Origin: Linepithema humile
Taxonomy: Eukaryota > Arthropoda > Insecta > Hymenoptera > Formicidae
NCBI RefSeq assembly: GCF_040581485.1
Contig: NC_090129.1
Span: 4,202,501 to 4,266,500 of the forward strand
DNA: 64,000 nt
Direction of reading: 5' to 3'
A model generated the notes under the pieces. The model searched no databases. It worked only from the letters and a program-made list of their open reading frames with translations, and was not told where the DNA came from. Shown piece after piece: positions 1 through 13,180 of this stretch; within the stretch, counting starts at the first letter, position 1, and each line of letters begins with the position of its first letter. Both the position numbers and the translations under genes were made by a program.

Positions 1-3000
1 ATCCCAAGAGTTTAACTTTTTCAACGCGCAATTTTTTCTGCGCGCCAAAATTCTCTAGATCTCGTGTGAAAAAAATCCGGAACTTGTTCGCGCTTTACAT
101 CATCCACGAAAACTCGTTTCCGGTGGATTTGCAAGATTCACGTTTTTCACAGATGCATCGATCGCGCAAATGAAGTACTGCTCGCGCGTTAACGCGGATG
201 CGTTTCGCATTTTAATTTTATTACTTTTTTTTCAAAGCGCACTTCGTACAGCCGCGTGTATGTTTAAGCGTATCGGGGCAAGCATACACGAACCCTCTAA
301 TATCAACGGCACATATAGTCACTATTCTATCGACCGCCCCACATATTACACACCTCCACATTCTTCCTCCTACCCTATTCTGCTCGTTCTTCATCCCCTG
401 TGTCAAACTGCAGCCAATTGGGCCTTCGCGTAACCAAAGCCGCGCGCGCGCACACGTGCTTTTCGATCATTCTTCGCGATTATCGGAAAAAACTTTAAAT
501 TGTTAGAACAAATTAGCGCCACAGTTTTTAAATGTACTTATTAAAAATAAAAGTACATGTAAATCGGTGAAATAAATTTTCGAAAAACTTTGCTGAAATA
601 AATTTTCTCAGTCAAGAATTATTATTCAAATTTCCTGCTCATGTTTACTACTTGTATCAGTACTATCTTCTACTACTACTACCTACTGCTACCACTGTGC
701 TATTTATAATTAGTTTGTTAAAAAAATCTTTCTCCAAAAATTATGCAAATATAACAACATTTGCGAAATCGCAATTTGTTTATCCAGTTTTTCCGCATTT
801 TGGTTTTATTCTTCAGAATAATTGATTTTTGAATAATTTTCTGAATATTTTGTTTTTGTTTATATAATATGAAACAAAAGACAAATGAATAAAGGTTTTT
901 CCGGGATACCTGGCTTTGTAATATTGTAATGAAATATGCATGCGCAAACAGCTATCTACACATTAGCCATGTACGCATTAAAACAGCGACTATTATCTTC
1001 ATAACGATAATAATAAGGCTCACATGTTACAAGTAGCGAATATCGGTATTCGTGCAGACAACAATAATATTTGCTATTCGCTCTTCGCGATTATATGTGT
1101 GTTAACTTTAAATATATCTATCTAAAATAAGATCAAATTATGCTGAGATTTTTTTCACCTGCGCGTCATTAGTGATTCACTTGGTCGACAGTAAAATGTT
1201 GTTAATATAGTTTCATAAAAAAATTCCAAATTTTACACATACGGACAGCATGACTATTCTTTTAATAATTATTCTCTATTTTTTCGCCTTTACTTTCACG
1301 TCAATTTGTCAGACATTTTGTCGTAAATGGAGGAAAAAAGCACTCTAATGTAATTCAGCCACGGTTTTACAAGAGCTTCTGTTTCTGGCAAGAGCGATGA
1401 TGAGAGTGCGACTATATAGTAATATGATATATTTAATGCAAAGCGGCAAACCTACTTGAAAAAGATTGCAACGACATTTTTAAAATGTCATCGACTATTA
1501 CGGACGACCGTTACGGACATTATATTCTTTCGTTGAAAAATAAGTTACTTGTAAGAAGAAACAAAAATATTATTGAAAGAATTAATATTAAATTTTCGTA
1601 AAAACTAGAAATAATAAAATTTTTTAATAATATTGCGGATGATAATAAACGCAATAATCACATACTTCTAATAATTATTTATAGACAATAAATAATCGTT
1701 CATCGGCAAAAAAGTATTGAGTTATCGCAAAAAGAACATTTTAATTAGTTACCAAAAGTTCGCTTCAATAACAATACGAATGCTATCCCGAAGTCTAATA
1801 AAGCTCGAAAGTTTCTGAACGTTCTTCAGATTCGCCAACTTTCGTTCGTGGCATGGCGGCGGTGGTTTCATAAAATCTGACGCAGAAAAATAGGACGATG
1901 CACGGCATCCAGCGCAAACGAGATAAACTTCTTCTAGTGCAAAACGAGCTTAAGCAAGCTGCTGTAAATTTTATCCCCACGCCCTCCTATACAATGTAAC
2001 GAGTTTTCGCCTAAACAAAGACATTATCAGAAAAAGCAACCTTAGTTTTGCAAGGCTCTAAGCAACAGAAATATTTCTCTTCGCATAATTCTAAAGAGTT
2101 TGGCTGATATTTTAAGAATGCAAGATCTCCTTCAAGCACGACGCCTTAGGCGATCAACTCATATTGAAAGCTTATATATTAGAAGGCTTATAAGATTGCC
2201 TCTGGTCATTCGAGCATCGAGAAAATTTTATCAACAGTTTTTTTTATCCTGGCATTGTACTTAACATTTTATAACTCTCCCTATTTCTTATCGGTCGTTT
2301 CTTATTGTTAGTGAAAGCAATGTAAAATTTCTATGATTTATTCAACCGCGCTTCCATTACCGCTTGATTTATTCGATCGATCCCAGAAAGTGTCCTCGAT
2401 AGCAAAATCGGGAGTTAAACTTCGTTTCACCGTGAAGCGCATCCATTGTCAATCATTAGATGCAGCTAATAAAGTATTCCTTGCCATGCACCAAGTTTCC
2501 AAAGAGCCAATTGCAACTTCTCGCGGATAATCGCGTTGCTGCGCAGTGACAATCGCTGTCTCTCCACCACCGCGACGCGTATAATACACTACATACAGAG
2601 TTATCATTTAAGAGAACAACGCGCGTGAAGCTATACAATTGAACTACAATTGAAATAAAGAACTCACAATTAGTACTATATGTGCAATTAACTCCACGAG
2701 ACAAAACCTTTAGCAATTGGAAAAATTATTCATAAAATTAGTATTTTATGACGATTATAAATCCTTGTAGCTGTTTATTATAAATTAATATCTTAATAGA
2801 AATGCGATAAGAATTGACACTTTATCGATGCTAAAAATCGAGCTTGTAAAGAATGCAAATTAACTATATTATATTTTTACTTTTATGCTTCGTAGTTTCC
2901 TCTTATATTCCTCATGAGTGAGGGGCGTGTTATTATTTCAAACTTGTCGAATAATATCGGTGATCTTTCACTCAATCGTCTTAATCAGTCTTAACGGTCG

Positions 3001-6000
3001 ATACATTAAGAAGAGCACTGTGAAATGAAGCCATCAAATGTGGCTGTTCGAGAACTCTATCGCCCACCCTCGAACTGAAGTTTAAAGGTGAAACACGCCG
3101 GCGCATTCTGCTAGCGACAGCTTGCAGCTGCAGCTTGCGAAACCGCGCCGCTTTATGGATTAACGACCGTCCGCACTTTCACGAAGTTTCGTGTAACACG
3201 GTCGCAAAGTGCCGGCGACTATACGGAAGTTTTCAGTGTGAATGTGGGCACTTGCGAGACGAATTTCTGATTAATTCTCACCGCAGCAGATAATGAATAT
3301 TGCTGCGCGACGAACCTACACTCGATGATAGTTGAAATGTATTTATTAAGACCAGTGACCTATAAATTGTATTTCCAATACGCAAATTTGAATGTCAAAC
3401 TCGAATAAAATTTCATATAAAAAAGCGAATATATCTATTAAATTGAAAAGTAACGTGCCTCTTGATTATTTTCATCCCCTTCATTTTCCATCATTCGATT
3501 AATGCATCACTGCAGAATTGTAATTGAGATAATAAAGAAGATATACGCGTGAAAACTAAACTGAACTAAAATAATGTCAAAGTCTCTATATAAATGTAAC
3601 AATTCGTAATAAGTTTACTTTAAAATATATATTTGTTTTCTTTTAATGAAATAGAATTTTAAAAAATAGACAATTAACTTTCATTTATAAAATTCTGTCA
3701 AAATAAAATTGAAACATAAAATTGTATACGTAAAATTAAATAAATTTTGAGAATTACTTTTTTATTTGTACTTAATTAAAAGATGAAATAAAGGAAATAA
3801 ATAAAAAACGTCGATTAAATAGGAAATAAATAAAAAAACGTCAACTGCAAATAGACGGATTGCACTTTTATCTTGATAACAGCGTATGCAAAGCTGCACT
3901 ACTTTGCACAGTACGAATTGAGCTTAAAGACAGTTCATTTTAACAAACGTAGCGAACGCTCCACGTCATCTCTTTTCACCACAGTCTTTTGTATTCTTCA
4001 GGCTTCTTTTTAGTGGTAGACGTTTGTACTCTACTTTCTATAGCGCAAATCATTCTTTCAACGTAGTCTGCCGACCTTTTCCTTTTTTAACATAAAACAG
4101 TGAAAATTACAAGACATACTGTTTCGAGTATAAAGACAATTGCTAACAAATGTGTATTTTATCATAAACATTCCGTATATCTGTGTGTGCGTATAACCCA
4201 AGTGGTACTTCATGTAAATCTTTTTAGCCGCGTTTTTCTGGCAAAGTGTTTTCCGAGTATGTCAATGCTGTTTCCGGCTACAATACTCATTTCGACTCGA
4301 GAGAACCACTTTCCACGAGGAAGCTCATTAACCGGTTAGCTGCTCTCCCTTAAAATATTCGCGATAAATCTGCCTGCGTTGCTCCGTAAAAAAGAGATCT
4401 TGCTCTTGAGAACGTGTAGAAAGATGAGACACGGTACTCGAGTGGATTTCGGTGGATTCTTTGAAGGACCATAAATCGTTTGCTCTTTCCCAGTTCTTCT
4501 CTCTCGATAATAAATCCAAGTCTCGACTTCAAGTCCCTTTTTTTCTTCTCTTTTCCGCAGGTTGCGCTCGATGCGTCGCTAAGTTTGAGGATAACGCTAA
4601 GGCAACGGAGGGAGAAACTCGGCAAAGAAAGGCGTGAAAAAGGGGCTCAATTGGCTCTATATCGATGGAGCCGTCCTGATGCAGACCGCGGAACTACGCG
4701 GGGATTACTCGGCCTGGCCGTCAGACTAATTCCACCGGCGGGCCCCGGCGATTCCACGGAGCAGCGAGCTACGCCGCTCTCTCATCCCCGTCGACAGCGA
4801 CAGACCTAGCCACTTCCATTTCCTCCACCCCACGTGGCCGCACCATCACCTGATAAGGTAAGCTCTATCAAAAGTGTATGTTTCTGTCGAATCATATATA
4901 CTTCTGTTGAATGATTGCGGTATGTGATAAGCGCCTGTTTCAACATGATAGATTATCCCGAAATGATCAACTTAATGCAATTTTCACGTTTTGTTTCGGA
5001 ATATCATGTGTGCTCATTAATATACAATGTTTTGACGTTATTTCAAAATGAAAAAAATAAATACATAAATTATACATACAACCCAGATTTTTATCTCGTT
5101 ATAAGCTTAAATCGCATACAAAATGCTTGTGTAATATCGTACGGCAAATTTTATTAGTCTAAACGATCTCATAAGTTCTGCTGAGATTGTTGAATGAGAT
5201 TATTAAAAGACATGAAAATCTTTGGAAGCTTTATATATGTGTATGCGTAATAAATTGTTTTGTTTAGCTTGCTTGCAAGTTTAATAATACATATAATATA
5301 AAAAGGCTTGTTAAATGTAAAGCAACTGTTTCGTAAATAAGATTTAATCGCTATGATAATGCGAGAACCATTTGTCTAGTCCGATATGTTGATTAATCTC
5401 TTCATCGGGTTATCGCACTACTATCTGATAAAGGTTCACCAATTGGCTGCAAATACATTGGAAAGCACGCCAGGGTATGATCTAACTACTCTGTCCACAC
5501 TCGGTATGTTTGCACGGGAGCTTAAGATCCTTAGTAGTAGGCGGTTTGCTTAAAGACATTGATGGACGAGCGTGTATATGCAAACTCCACCAGTCCATTT
5601 TACGCCATACATCACGTGATAATCGACTTGAATAAGAGCAGTATGCGTAGAAACCAATAGCGTATCGCGATATCAACAATTACTCTGTTTAAGAGGTATG
5701 CTCGCCTCAAACATTTCTCGAGAAATTGCGTTTCGCAAGTTAGAAATGTTATCGTAAAGCCGTCCAAGAATCCTACTTACCGCAAGCTCTACAAGGCGAG
5801 CATAAGTTTCACAACAAAGTAATTGTGAGATATTGCAATACGCATTCCTAAAGAGATCATATTGTAGAAATACAGTTTAATAGTTTCGCTTATGTCCGGA
5901 AGAAGCGCACTGAATAATAATAATAATGCTCGATACCGGAATAAAATGTTATTTTCAAGCATTTTGCGTGTTCAATATTTAAAATCTTCTGATTTGCAAT

Positions 6001-8251
6001 ATCCATTTACGTTACATATATTATGAATTATATTCGTTATTAAAATTTTAATAAGACATACAAGATTTAAAATTCTTTTCCACTTTGTTTACCACATAGT
6101 TACGGTATAAAATAAAATTACTTACGCGAATATTAAATTCTTTTGCATTCGTGCTTAAACTAACATCAACAAATATAAAACTTTTTTATATTTTTTGTCG
6201 CATACCTTATTATAATAGTTCTTTCCATCTGCTTACTTCTGTTTCAATCTCGCCGAAAGCATCGTGCTTGCACCGAATTAGAATACAAGCTGCAATGAAA
6301 TAAATTTTTATATTAGAACATTTTTCTCTCTCTTCTAAAAGAATCATTATTATACAATTCATCTGAATAACGTAACGAAACGTTGAGGAAATATATATTT
6401 TACATTATATCAAAAATACACGAAAATGTGATGCAATAACCTAAGTTCAGTGAAGTAATAACAATTTTTCGAACATATGGAAAAATAAATATCAACAACT
6501 AAAAACCCAAAATATGCAACGCACGCAGCATCATGCGTATTATTCTATTGCTGGAGGCAAATATGAAGCTCGCAATATTCGAGATACCTCGAATTATTGC
6601 ATGACACTCTGCGAATGTCGCTGCGAATGAATGCACTCGCACAATTCTGTGTCATCTCATAAGTACGCGTTACACTGGTACTCGAGTCTAACGAGATACA
6701 GCATTCTCAATCGTATTTAGGAAACTAGGTCAGCGATATAAAAATTCTAATTTTTTTTGTACTCCGGTAAACTGAGTATTTTGTCTTTCATTAATAAAAA
6801 AAGTATATCTATACTTATAAAAGAAAAGCTTTAAAAATAAAAAAAATAAAAAAAAAACCAATTAAGTTACTAACAATTAAGTACTAGTAACAGCAGATTT
6901 GAAATTTCAATCTTTAAACTTCCTTGATTGCACAAGCGCATAAATTTTTTTGCTTTTATTTCACAGTCGTTAGGTTGTTTTGTACCGGGTGTCGGAATTT
7001 AAAATATCGTGAGCTGCGTTTTTATTTCGTAGCATCAGCGATAAAGCTCGATATCCGCACAGCGCGGAATTATTCATCAAAGATCTAAAGGGCGCTTTTA
7101 TTCGTCGATCGCGTTGAATTTCGTGCACCGCTCACACAGATGAAAAACCATCGTTGAGCTGACCTTTTCGCGCGGCAAATGTTAAACGATGAGCAAAAAA
7201 TTGCACTATGTTTCTTTGGCAAATTGGCGCATTCGAAACGTCAATCAGTGGCGATGCAGCTTCAAAATGCATGGTCACAATATTACGCAAAATAAATTGA
7301 TTGAAATATTCACCATTAACCATCTGTAAACTTCATCATACTGGATTTACACATATTTAAATTATAATTCAGGCGATTTAATAAATATTATGTTAATATT
7401 GAATTCAAATGTAATTGAATATGAAGATTATCGCAGTTCATTAGGCGTGACCTGATTGCAGCGCGTGTTTTATATATAAATTTTGACGCTACATGCTTGG
7501 GGCGTGCATGCAAACATGGGACAATACGTGTAATTACATAATATGAAAAAGAGAAACAGTTTCTACCAAATTTTTATTAATACCGACCAAATAAAATTAT
7601 GTAAATATAATTTTTCGGCTCGAATCTTTAAAACCTCAATACAGATGAATATACGAATCTTTTCTATTAATCTTTCGACAATTAGTCAAAAATATCACTT
7701 ATATGAAATTTAAGTAACCAATAAATAACTCTTCCGCATTCAACAATAAATAAAATCTGCATGACGTGTATAATATTTCTGACAAAATGTAACAATAAAT
7801 ATTACAAAATGCTTTACGTACAAGAATTACTGGCAAAATGTCATTTTAGAAAAACTTGTAGTTACAAAACATCACTGCTTTGTGTTTATATTAGAATTTT
7901 TTATGAAATATGACTTTCTGTGTTCTTATTTTTCTTGTACGATTATACACGTTATCGGAAAATCCTAAAGCAAAGCCATTTTATTTTATCTTTTCTGCGC
8001 TCGATATCATGTTTAAAGCATCAGTTCGGGATATTTTCTCTAAAACATTGTACATTCTGTATCGTCTTAAAAGAGATCTTTGAACATAAAATAAAAATAT
8101 AAACGGGACATTATGACGAACATAGATATAATCATTAATTTTAATATAATTTCAATATTATCAAAATATGTTTCTCTAACAGTCACAACAGAAAATAATA
8201 ATGCCATTCAATTTTCAATAAAATTTCATTGACTTCTCCCTTATCTTTCAG
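1..8251. other. Non-coding upstream or intronic sequence
   Basis: AT-rich sequence with only short chance reading frames in all six frames. The first PLC epsilon exon I can see (8252) starts in mid-codon and has no in-frame Met, so coding exons must lie upstream; much of this stretch is therefore probably intron. GC-richer patches occur near 1-430, 3040-3260 and 4561-4857. Only the last is flanked by splice-like signals and is listed separately. I see no RNA gene. Confidence 0.5.
4561..4857 (+). other. GC-rich candidate exon without an intact frame
   Basis: A block clearly richer in GC than its surroundings. It is preceded by a pyrimidine tract ending in a CAG acceptor (4558-4560) and followed by a strong GTAAGC donor at 4858, the signature of an internal exon. 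All three forward frames contain at least one stop. The frame that would join phase-correctly to the exon at 8252 ends in TGA TAA just before the donor. The frame joining an alternative acceptor at 8254 is open from 4561 to a TAG at 4807-4809. It could be a 5' UTR exon, an exon using another donor, a decayed exon, or a place with a base error. Left unassigned. Confidence 0.3.
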
Positions 8252-11200
8252 AGCTGGAGAAGCGGCCGCAGCCGCAGCCGCCTCGGAGCTCTGAGGAGCT
8301 GGAGGATCTGCACAAGCTGCTGCACTTCCCCGAGGAGGTGGCGCTCAGGTTGACGGAAAGCGAGTACCAACTATTCTATCAGGTACCACCGCATGAGTAC
8401 CTAAGGCACGTGGCACAGGATCAGACCACGTTGCAGAAACCACCTGCCAGGCCACCCCCGTCGCCGAGTCGCAGCTACAGCAACCCCAGCACCGCCAACA
8501 GCTCGACCCAAACCGAGGACGAATCTTCCTGGCCTGTCGTCACGGTGTGCTCCACCGTGCAAACTCTCATCGATCGCTTTAATGAGGTACATTAATTTGC
8601 TCGTATTCACGCTCTTCACGAATCAATCTGTTTACCTTCACGACGGCACGCGAGCGCTTGTCGTTTGTGAGAGACGACACGACGGACTTTGTTTCGTAAA
8701 TTTGTCTTTAATGATAAACGAAATGCCTTATCATAATATAGAGCGCGAACAATGAAAAAGGAAAGTGATAATGTACCGTAACGATAATGTACCATAGTAA
8801 TAAACACAATCGGTGAAAGACTCCGCGCCAAGAACCTCCGGTCTTCAGTCTCGCGGGAACTCTCATCAGCCGTTTTTAATGAGGTATCCACTTCTCCAGT
8901 GGCTTTCCGTACGTTTTCGCTCGACACTTTCACCCTACTCTAGTCTCACAAACACATCCACACACACGTACGCGGTACACAGATACCATCTGACCTCGCA
9001 TACTCGTCCCCGCCACCCTACTGTCATTTCCTCCTTTAAATCCTTGCGCAAGGTTGAAAACGTTGGGTTCTCCATCCCCCCCTGCTTCCCGCATCGTTCT
9101 CTTTACCATCGTGCTAAACAAAAGCCTTGGAATAGAGAGCCGTTGGAAAATTCTAGATGACATTTTTCGCGGAAAACTGCAATGTGTTCCTCAACTTCCT
9201 TGCAAAAGAATAACTTTATTTTATTTTGTAAAACGTAAAAATCAATAAAAGTCAAAGTAGTAATGTGATAAAATTATAAATTAATATATCAGTCGTTGCT
9301 TATGCCACATTTCTTATATTATTTTAATACCGAATTACACATAACTAACTTGACAATTAAACACGCGTTTGCGCTAATGCAAATATTGGAAGCATCAAAC
9401 TTTCACAATCGCGTTCATAATCGACTTCAAAGCGCCATATATTAATTACTTGGCATCGAATCTAAAAAAAACTGAAGCATAAATCGTCGTAATAAATTTG
9501 CATTCAGGAAATACAAAATTATCATATATAAAGATATATAATACATAATCATTAATGAAACAATTATTACAATTGTTAATCAGGTAAGCACATGGGTCAC
9601 CCACGCAATCACCAGCGGTGCTACGATAGAAGAACGACAGGCGGTGCTGTCCTGTCTGCTACGCGTCGCTCTAACCTGTTGGAATACCGGCAACTTTAAT
9701 TCAGCCATGGAGATAATTGCCGGTTTGAAGTAAGTACATACAATATTTGTCGAAAATATCGTCGTTAAATCCCCTTCTTAAAAAATCAATCTTTGAATCA
9801 CTACCTCTTACTTTCTCGCAGTATACGTACATTTTATTCATAAGCCAGACACTCAAGCTTGTATCGCTTCGACTAAGTACGAAAATCATAATATAATTAC
9901 TTGGGTTTCCGCACATTACGGAAGCCCATCCATCTTCATCCACTATAAGCATCTAACCGCAGGGCAAAGTTGCTGTCGACACCGATAGATCATTACGGAA
10001 GACGACCGCAGCACGCATCGTGTCAGTCTTGAGTTTCGATCGGATTAGAGACTTGGCTTACTGTACGCGCAACTATAATTGTGCGATATAACAATTATAA
10101 TTGGTTGATTTATTAAATTAGCACGAAAATTACAAGAGAATCGTAGCAAGTGTCACACTGTTCAAATATTGAATAACTAATCTTATATTTGTAATAATCT
10201 GTATCGCACGTAGAATCTTAATATAATAGTTATCCAATTAGTCGCTCACGTTAATTTATGCACTATTATTTCTAATATATAATTCCCTTTTTAATTATTA
10301 ATAATTATTCCCTTTTTAATTATATTATTCTCCGTGTATAATATAAGTTCTTATCTCTGAATTTGCAACCCATGAATTTCAAATGAATAAATTAGGAATT
10401 GAGGCAAAGTATGTCTAATATGTGCACAAACACGTACACTAAAGACATGTGAAACATATATAATCCACACAAGTTTGTGATACTAATCCGAAACTCAAAG
10501 CTTTTCCTAAAACTTTCTTCGATATGTCACATGACGTTGCGACTCCGAGGTCGCGCTCGCTCAATTAATCTTCATCAGTGAGAGTAAAGGAATCTTGAAA
10601 TCATATTTCTCTATACTGAGACTTCTTTTTCATTCAGATTTACTGTTTCAGAGATGAAATGTATACACTTCGAGTCTTATTTGTTGTGAACTACTAGAAC
10701 AAGTCAAAAAATAAAAAGCCTTTTTGTTTCTCAAGTCAATTTGTGTTATTTCGCATAAAATAAAATCTTCCAAGAATAGAGTAATAATCGTGAGAAATAA
10801 CGAATGTTCAATTTTGGAAACATTTGTAAATGTTCTGAAATTATTGAAGAATTTTATGCTCAGTTGTTTTTTAAGAAAAGCGATCTTCGATTCATAAATT
10901 TAACATTTATTATTGTATTCTATGTTTTATCGAGAGCATTTCGTAAAAGTTTTATCAAGTTACCACAACACGTAATTCATTCTGCAAATGTTCCTCGGTC
11001 CAATACTCTGCTTATTTCCCGAAACCACTCAGTGGCGTAATCGTATTATTTCACAAAGAGTTCTTTCGAAAATGCGACCTATTTCAAACCGATATTTCAG
11101 AAGTGGAATAATATTCCATTGAAAAACAATTCGAATAATTTTTAGTGAATGTGTACCATTAATTTTCCAAAGATCAACAAGTGTAATTAAAGACCGGTTG

Positions 11201-13180
11201 TTCCAACTTTTTAATAGACTTCCCTAAAATAAATATCAGTAAATATTAGTAATTGTTGTTCTATCTGTTGATAAAGTTTACCTGCAGGTTATATTGTTAT
11301 TACCATGAGATTTTACTCGGTATTCCAACTACCGAGGATTACTGATATTTATTTTAGATAACTGAGAAGTAAAATCTACCGAGAAGTTGGAACAACTAGC
11401 TCTAAATTGCGCTTTGTAAAGTCATCTGTAAAATCGTTCTTCTAAAGATTTAATAATTCATTCTCGTCCCATGCAAGAATTATTGAAAAAGAGTATACAG
11501 GCGATGTCCGTACGACAGATATTAAAAGCGCCTCACAAAATTTTCAAGAATGTAGCACAGCTTTGAAAAAAATTCACTCGGGAAGTTGATTAATCGTCGT
11601 CTTTTACGTATTTGTCATTTTCTATTATCAAATTTGGCATAATTTATATTAAACATTTGCTCTTAAAATTCATTTGCTCATAAAGCAACATTTCGTTTCA
11701 ATTTACCAAAAATACTTCAAGAACTTTCTATATGAAAGAGGAGCTCTTTATAACCGATATAAGAACCGATTCTAAAGAAGAATAGATACTTTATTAAATT
11801 TCTTATTTCTTTCCCAAAAAAAACTGCTTGAAAACTTGCTAAATTTACTATTATCAAACATCTGTTCTAATTGACGTTTTACATGCAAATTAAAATGTAG
11901 AAAACATCTTTGAATATTTCAAAAATTTATTTCCATAAAAAGAAAAATATAAAGCAAAAAAAAAAAACGACCGAAATTTATTTCCACTTCAAAAGTTTAA
12001 GATCGCGACTCCCTTAGCCGCCAATAAATTTTTAACTGCTTTTTGTACTGCAGTATTACTGATAGTACGCAGTTCTAATAAAATGTATTATATATCGATA
12101 TCGGCAGCTACCGACTCTAACCGAAAGGTCATAACTATCGTCCGTTCAATCGCCAACTCGGAAGCTACAAAGGAAATTACATCGATGAGGGTAATATCGC
12201 CGGTAACAGAAATTCTAGAAGAACCTGCGTACCAGTTTATGCCCCCGTTCAGTCATCATTCTCATCTTTCTCGCGAATAACGACGCTCGTCACTAATCGC
12301 CGTGCTTTTTACGCCCGCAAATGAATTTCGCCATAAGTGGCACGGTAGAGAACCTTTATATTTGTTCCCATCGGAAGCCGGTGTGTGTAAAAATAAAATA
12401 CTTTTTATTGCCGAGACTGTAAAGTTATACATCCTATGTGTTTGCCCCGTAAATGAGAAGATAAAAGTTTCGTGTGCGAATATCGTTTTCGAAACGACCG
12501 TTGCGCCACTAGCTGTTCTGCACACGCTTGGAATATTCTCAACCATTCAGAGCTAATCGGTTGCACTGTGGAGAACGTTTAAAGAGAAAAGATAATAAAC
12601 ATTATAATAATAAATGCTTCGTGATTTTAATAACTGCTAGTGTACGAGGCAAAAAATCTATCTGGAATACAAATAGCTGTTCGATATACTGGCGACTGGA
12701 TATTATACTTAAAAGATTAAATCCTATTTAAATAATATCCACTGATCGTTTGATTTATGATAAATTATACACGTGTTTCATAAGTAATTATTCAATTTTA
12801 AAATGGATTATTTAAAATTATCATTGCATTATTAGCAATATTAATAATGTTATTGCGCATTACTTTTAGAATACTTAAAAAATAATGCACATTTTTGTTG
12901 TCAAACGATTCAAAACGTAAATCTGGAAACATATGTTTCGATTGCTTCGTCTAATTGCGGATGAACATTATTGTGTTGCAGGTCCAATAAGCTGAAGCCG
13001 TTTTGGCACAGTGTAAACGAGCAAATACCGGTTATGGAATATCTTTCCTCCGCCCTTCTGTCTTCCGAATATGAGCGTGCGCTTGCCCGTGCTCTCGCAA
13101 TGCCGGAATGTCCGGTGGTTCCATTCTTTGGAGCCTTCTTGCGCGAGCTACGAGAAGTCATTGCATCATGCGATATAAAG
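8252..13180 (+). other. PLCE1: PLC epsilon RasGEF (CDC25) domain exons
   Basis: Three exons carry the guanine-exchange domain. It opens with a stretch containing FPEEVALRLTESEYQLFYQV, passes a Ser/Pro-rich insert, continues with the helix around TLIDRFNEVSTWVTHAI, and ends near VPFFGAFLRELREV. These are the landmarks of Cdc25-type exchange factors: the EYQLFYQV entry helix and the PFFG...L..L segment. The phase is 2-0, 0-2, 1-0, so all three join cleanly. Known family role: exchange on Rap1-type GTPases, giving feed-forward signalling. Whether this copy is active as an exchanger cannot be told from sequence. Confidence 0.85.

Noticed and set aside
170..433. 87-codon plus frame near the left edge
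   Set aside because: No recognisable domain, no conserved splice join to PLCE1, and a comparable frame on the other strand.
8401..8933. Minus-strand frames opposite the RasGEF exon
   Set aside because: Shadow frames of a GC-rich coding exon and its intron; the plus strand gives the conserved protein.
12083..12556. Overlapping frames on both strands in a PLCE1 intron
   Set aside because: Low-complexity translation, no splice signals, no family match.
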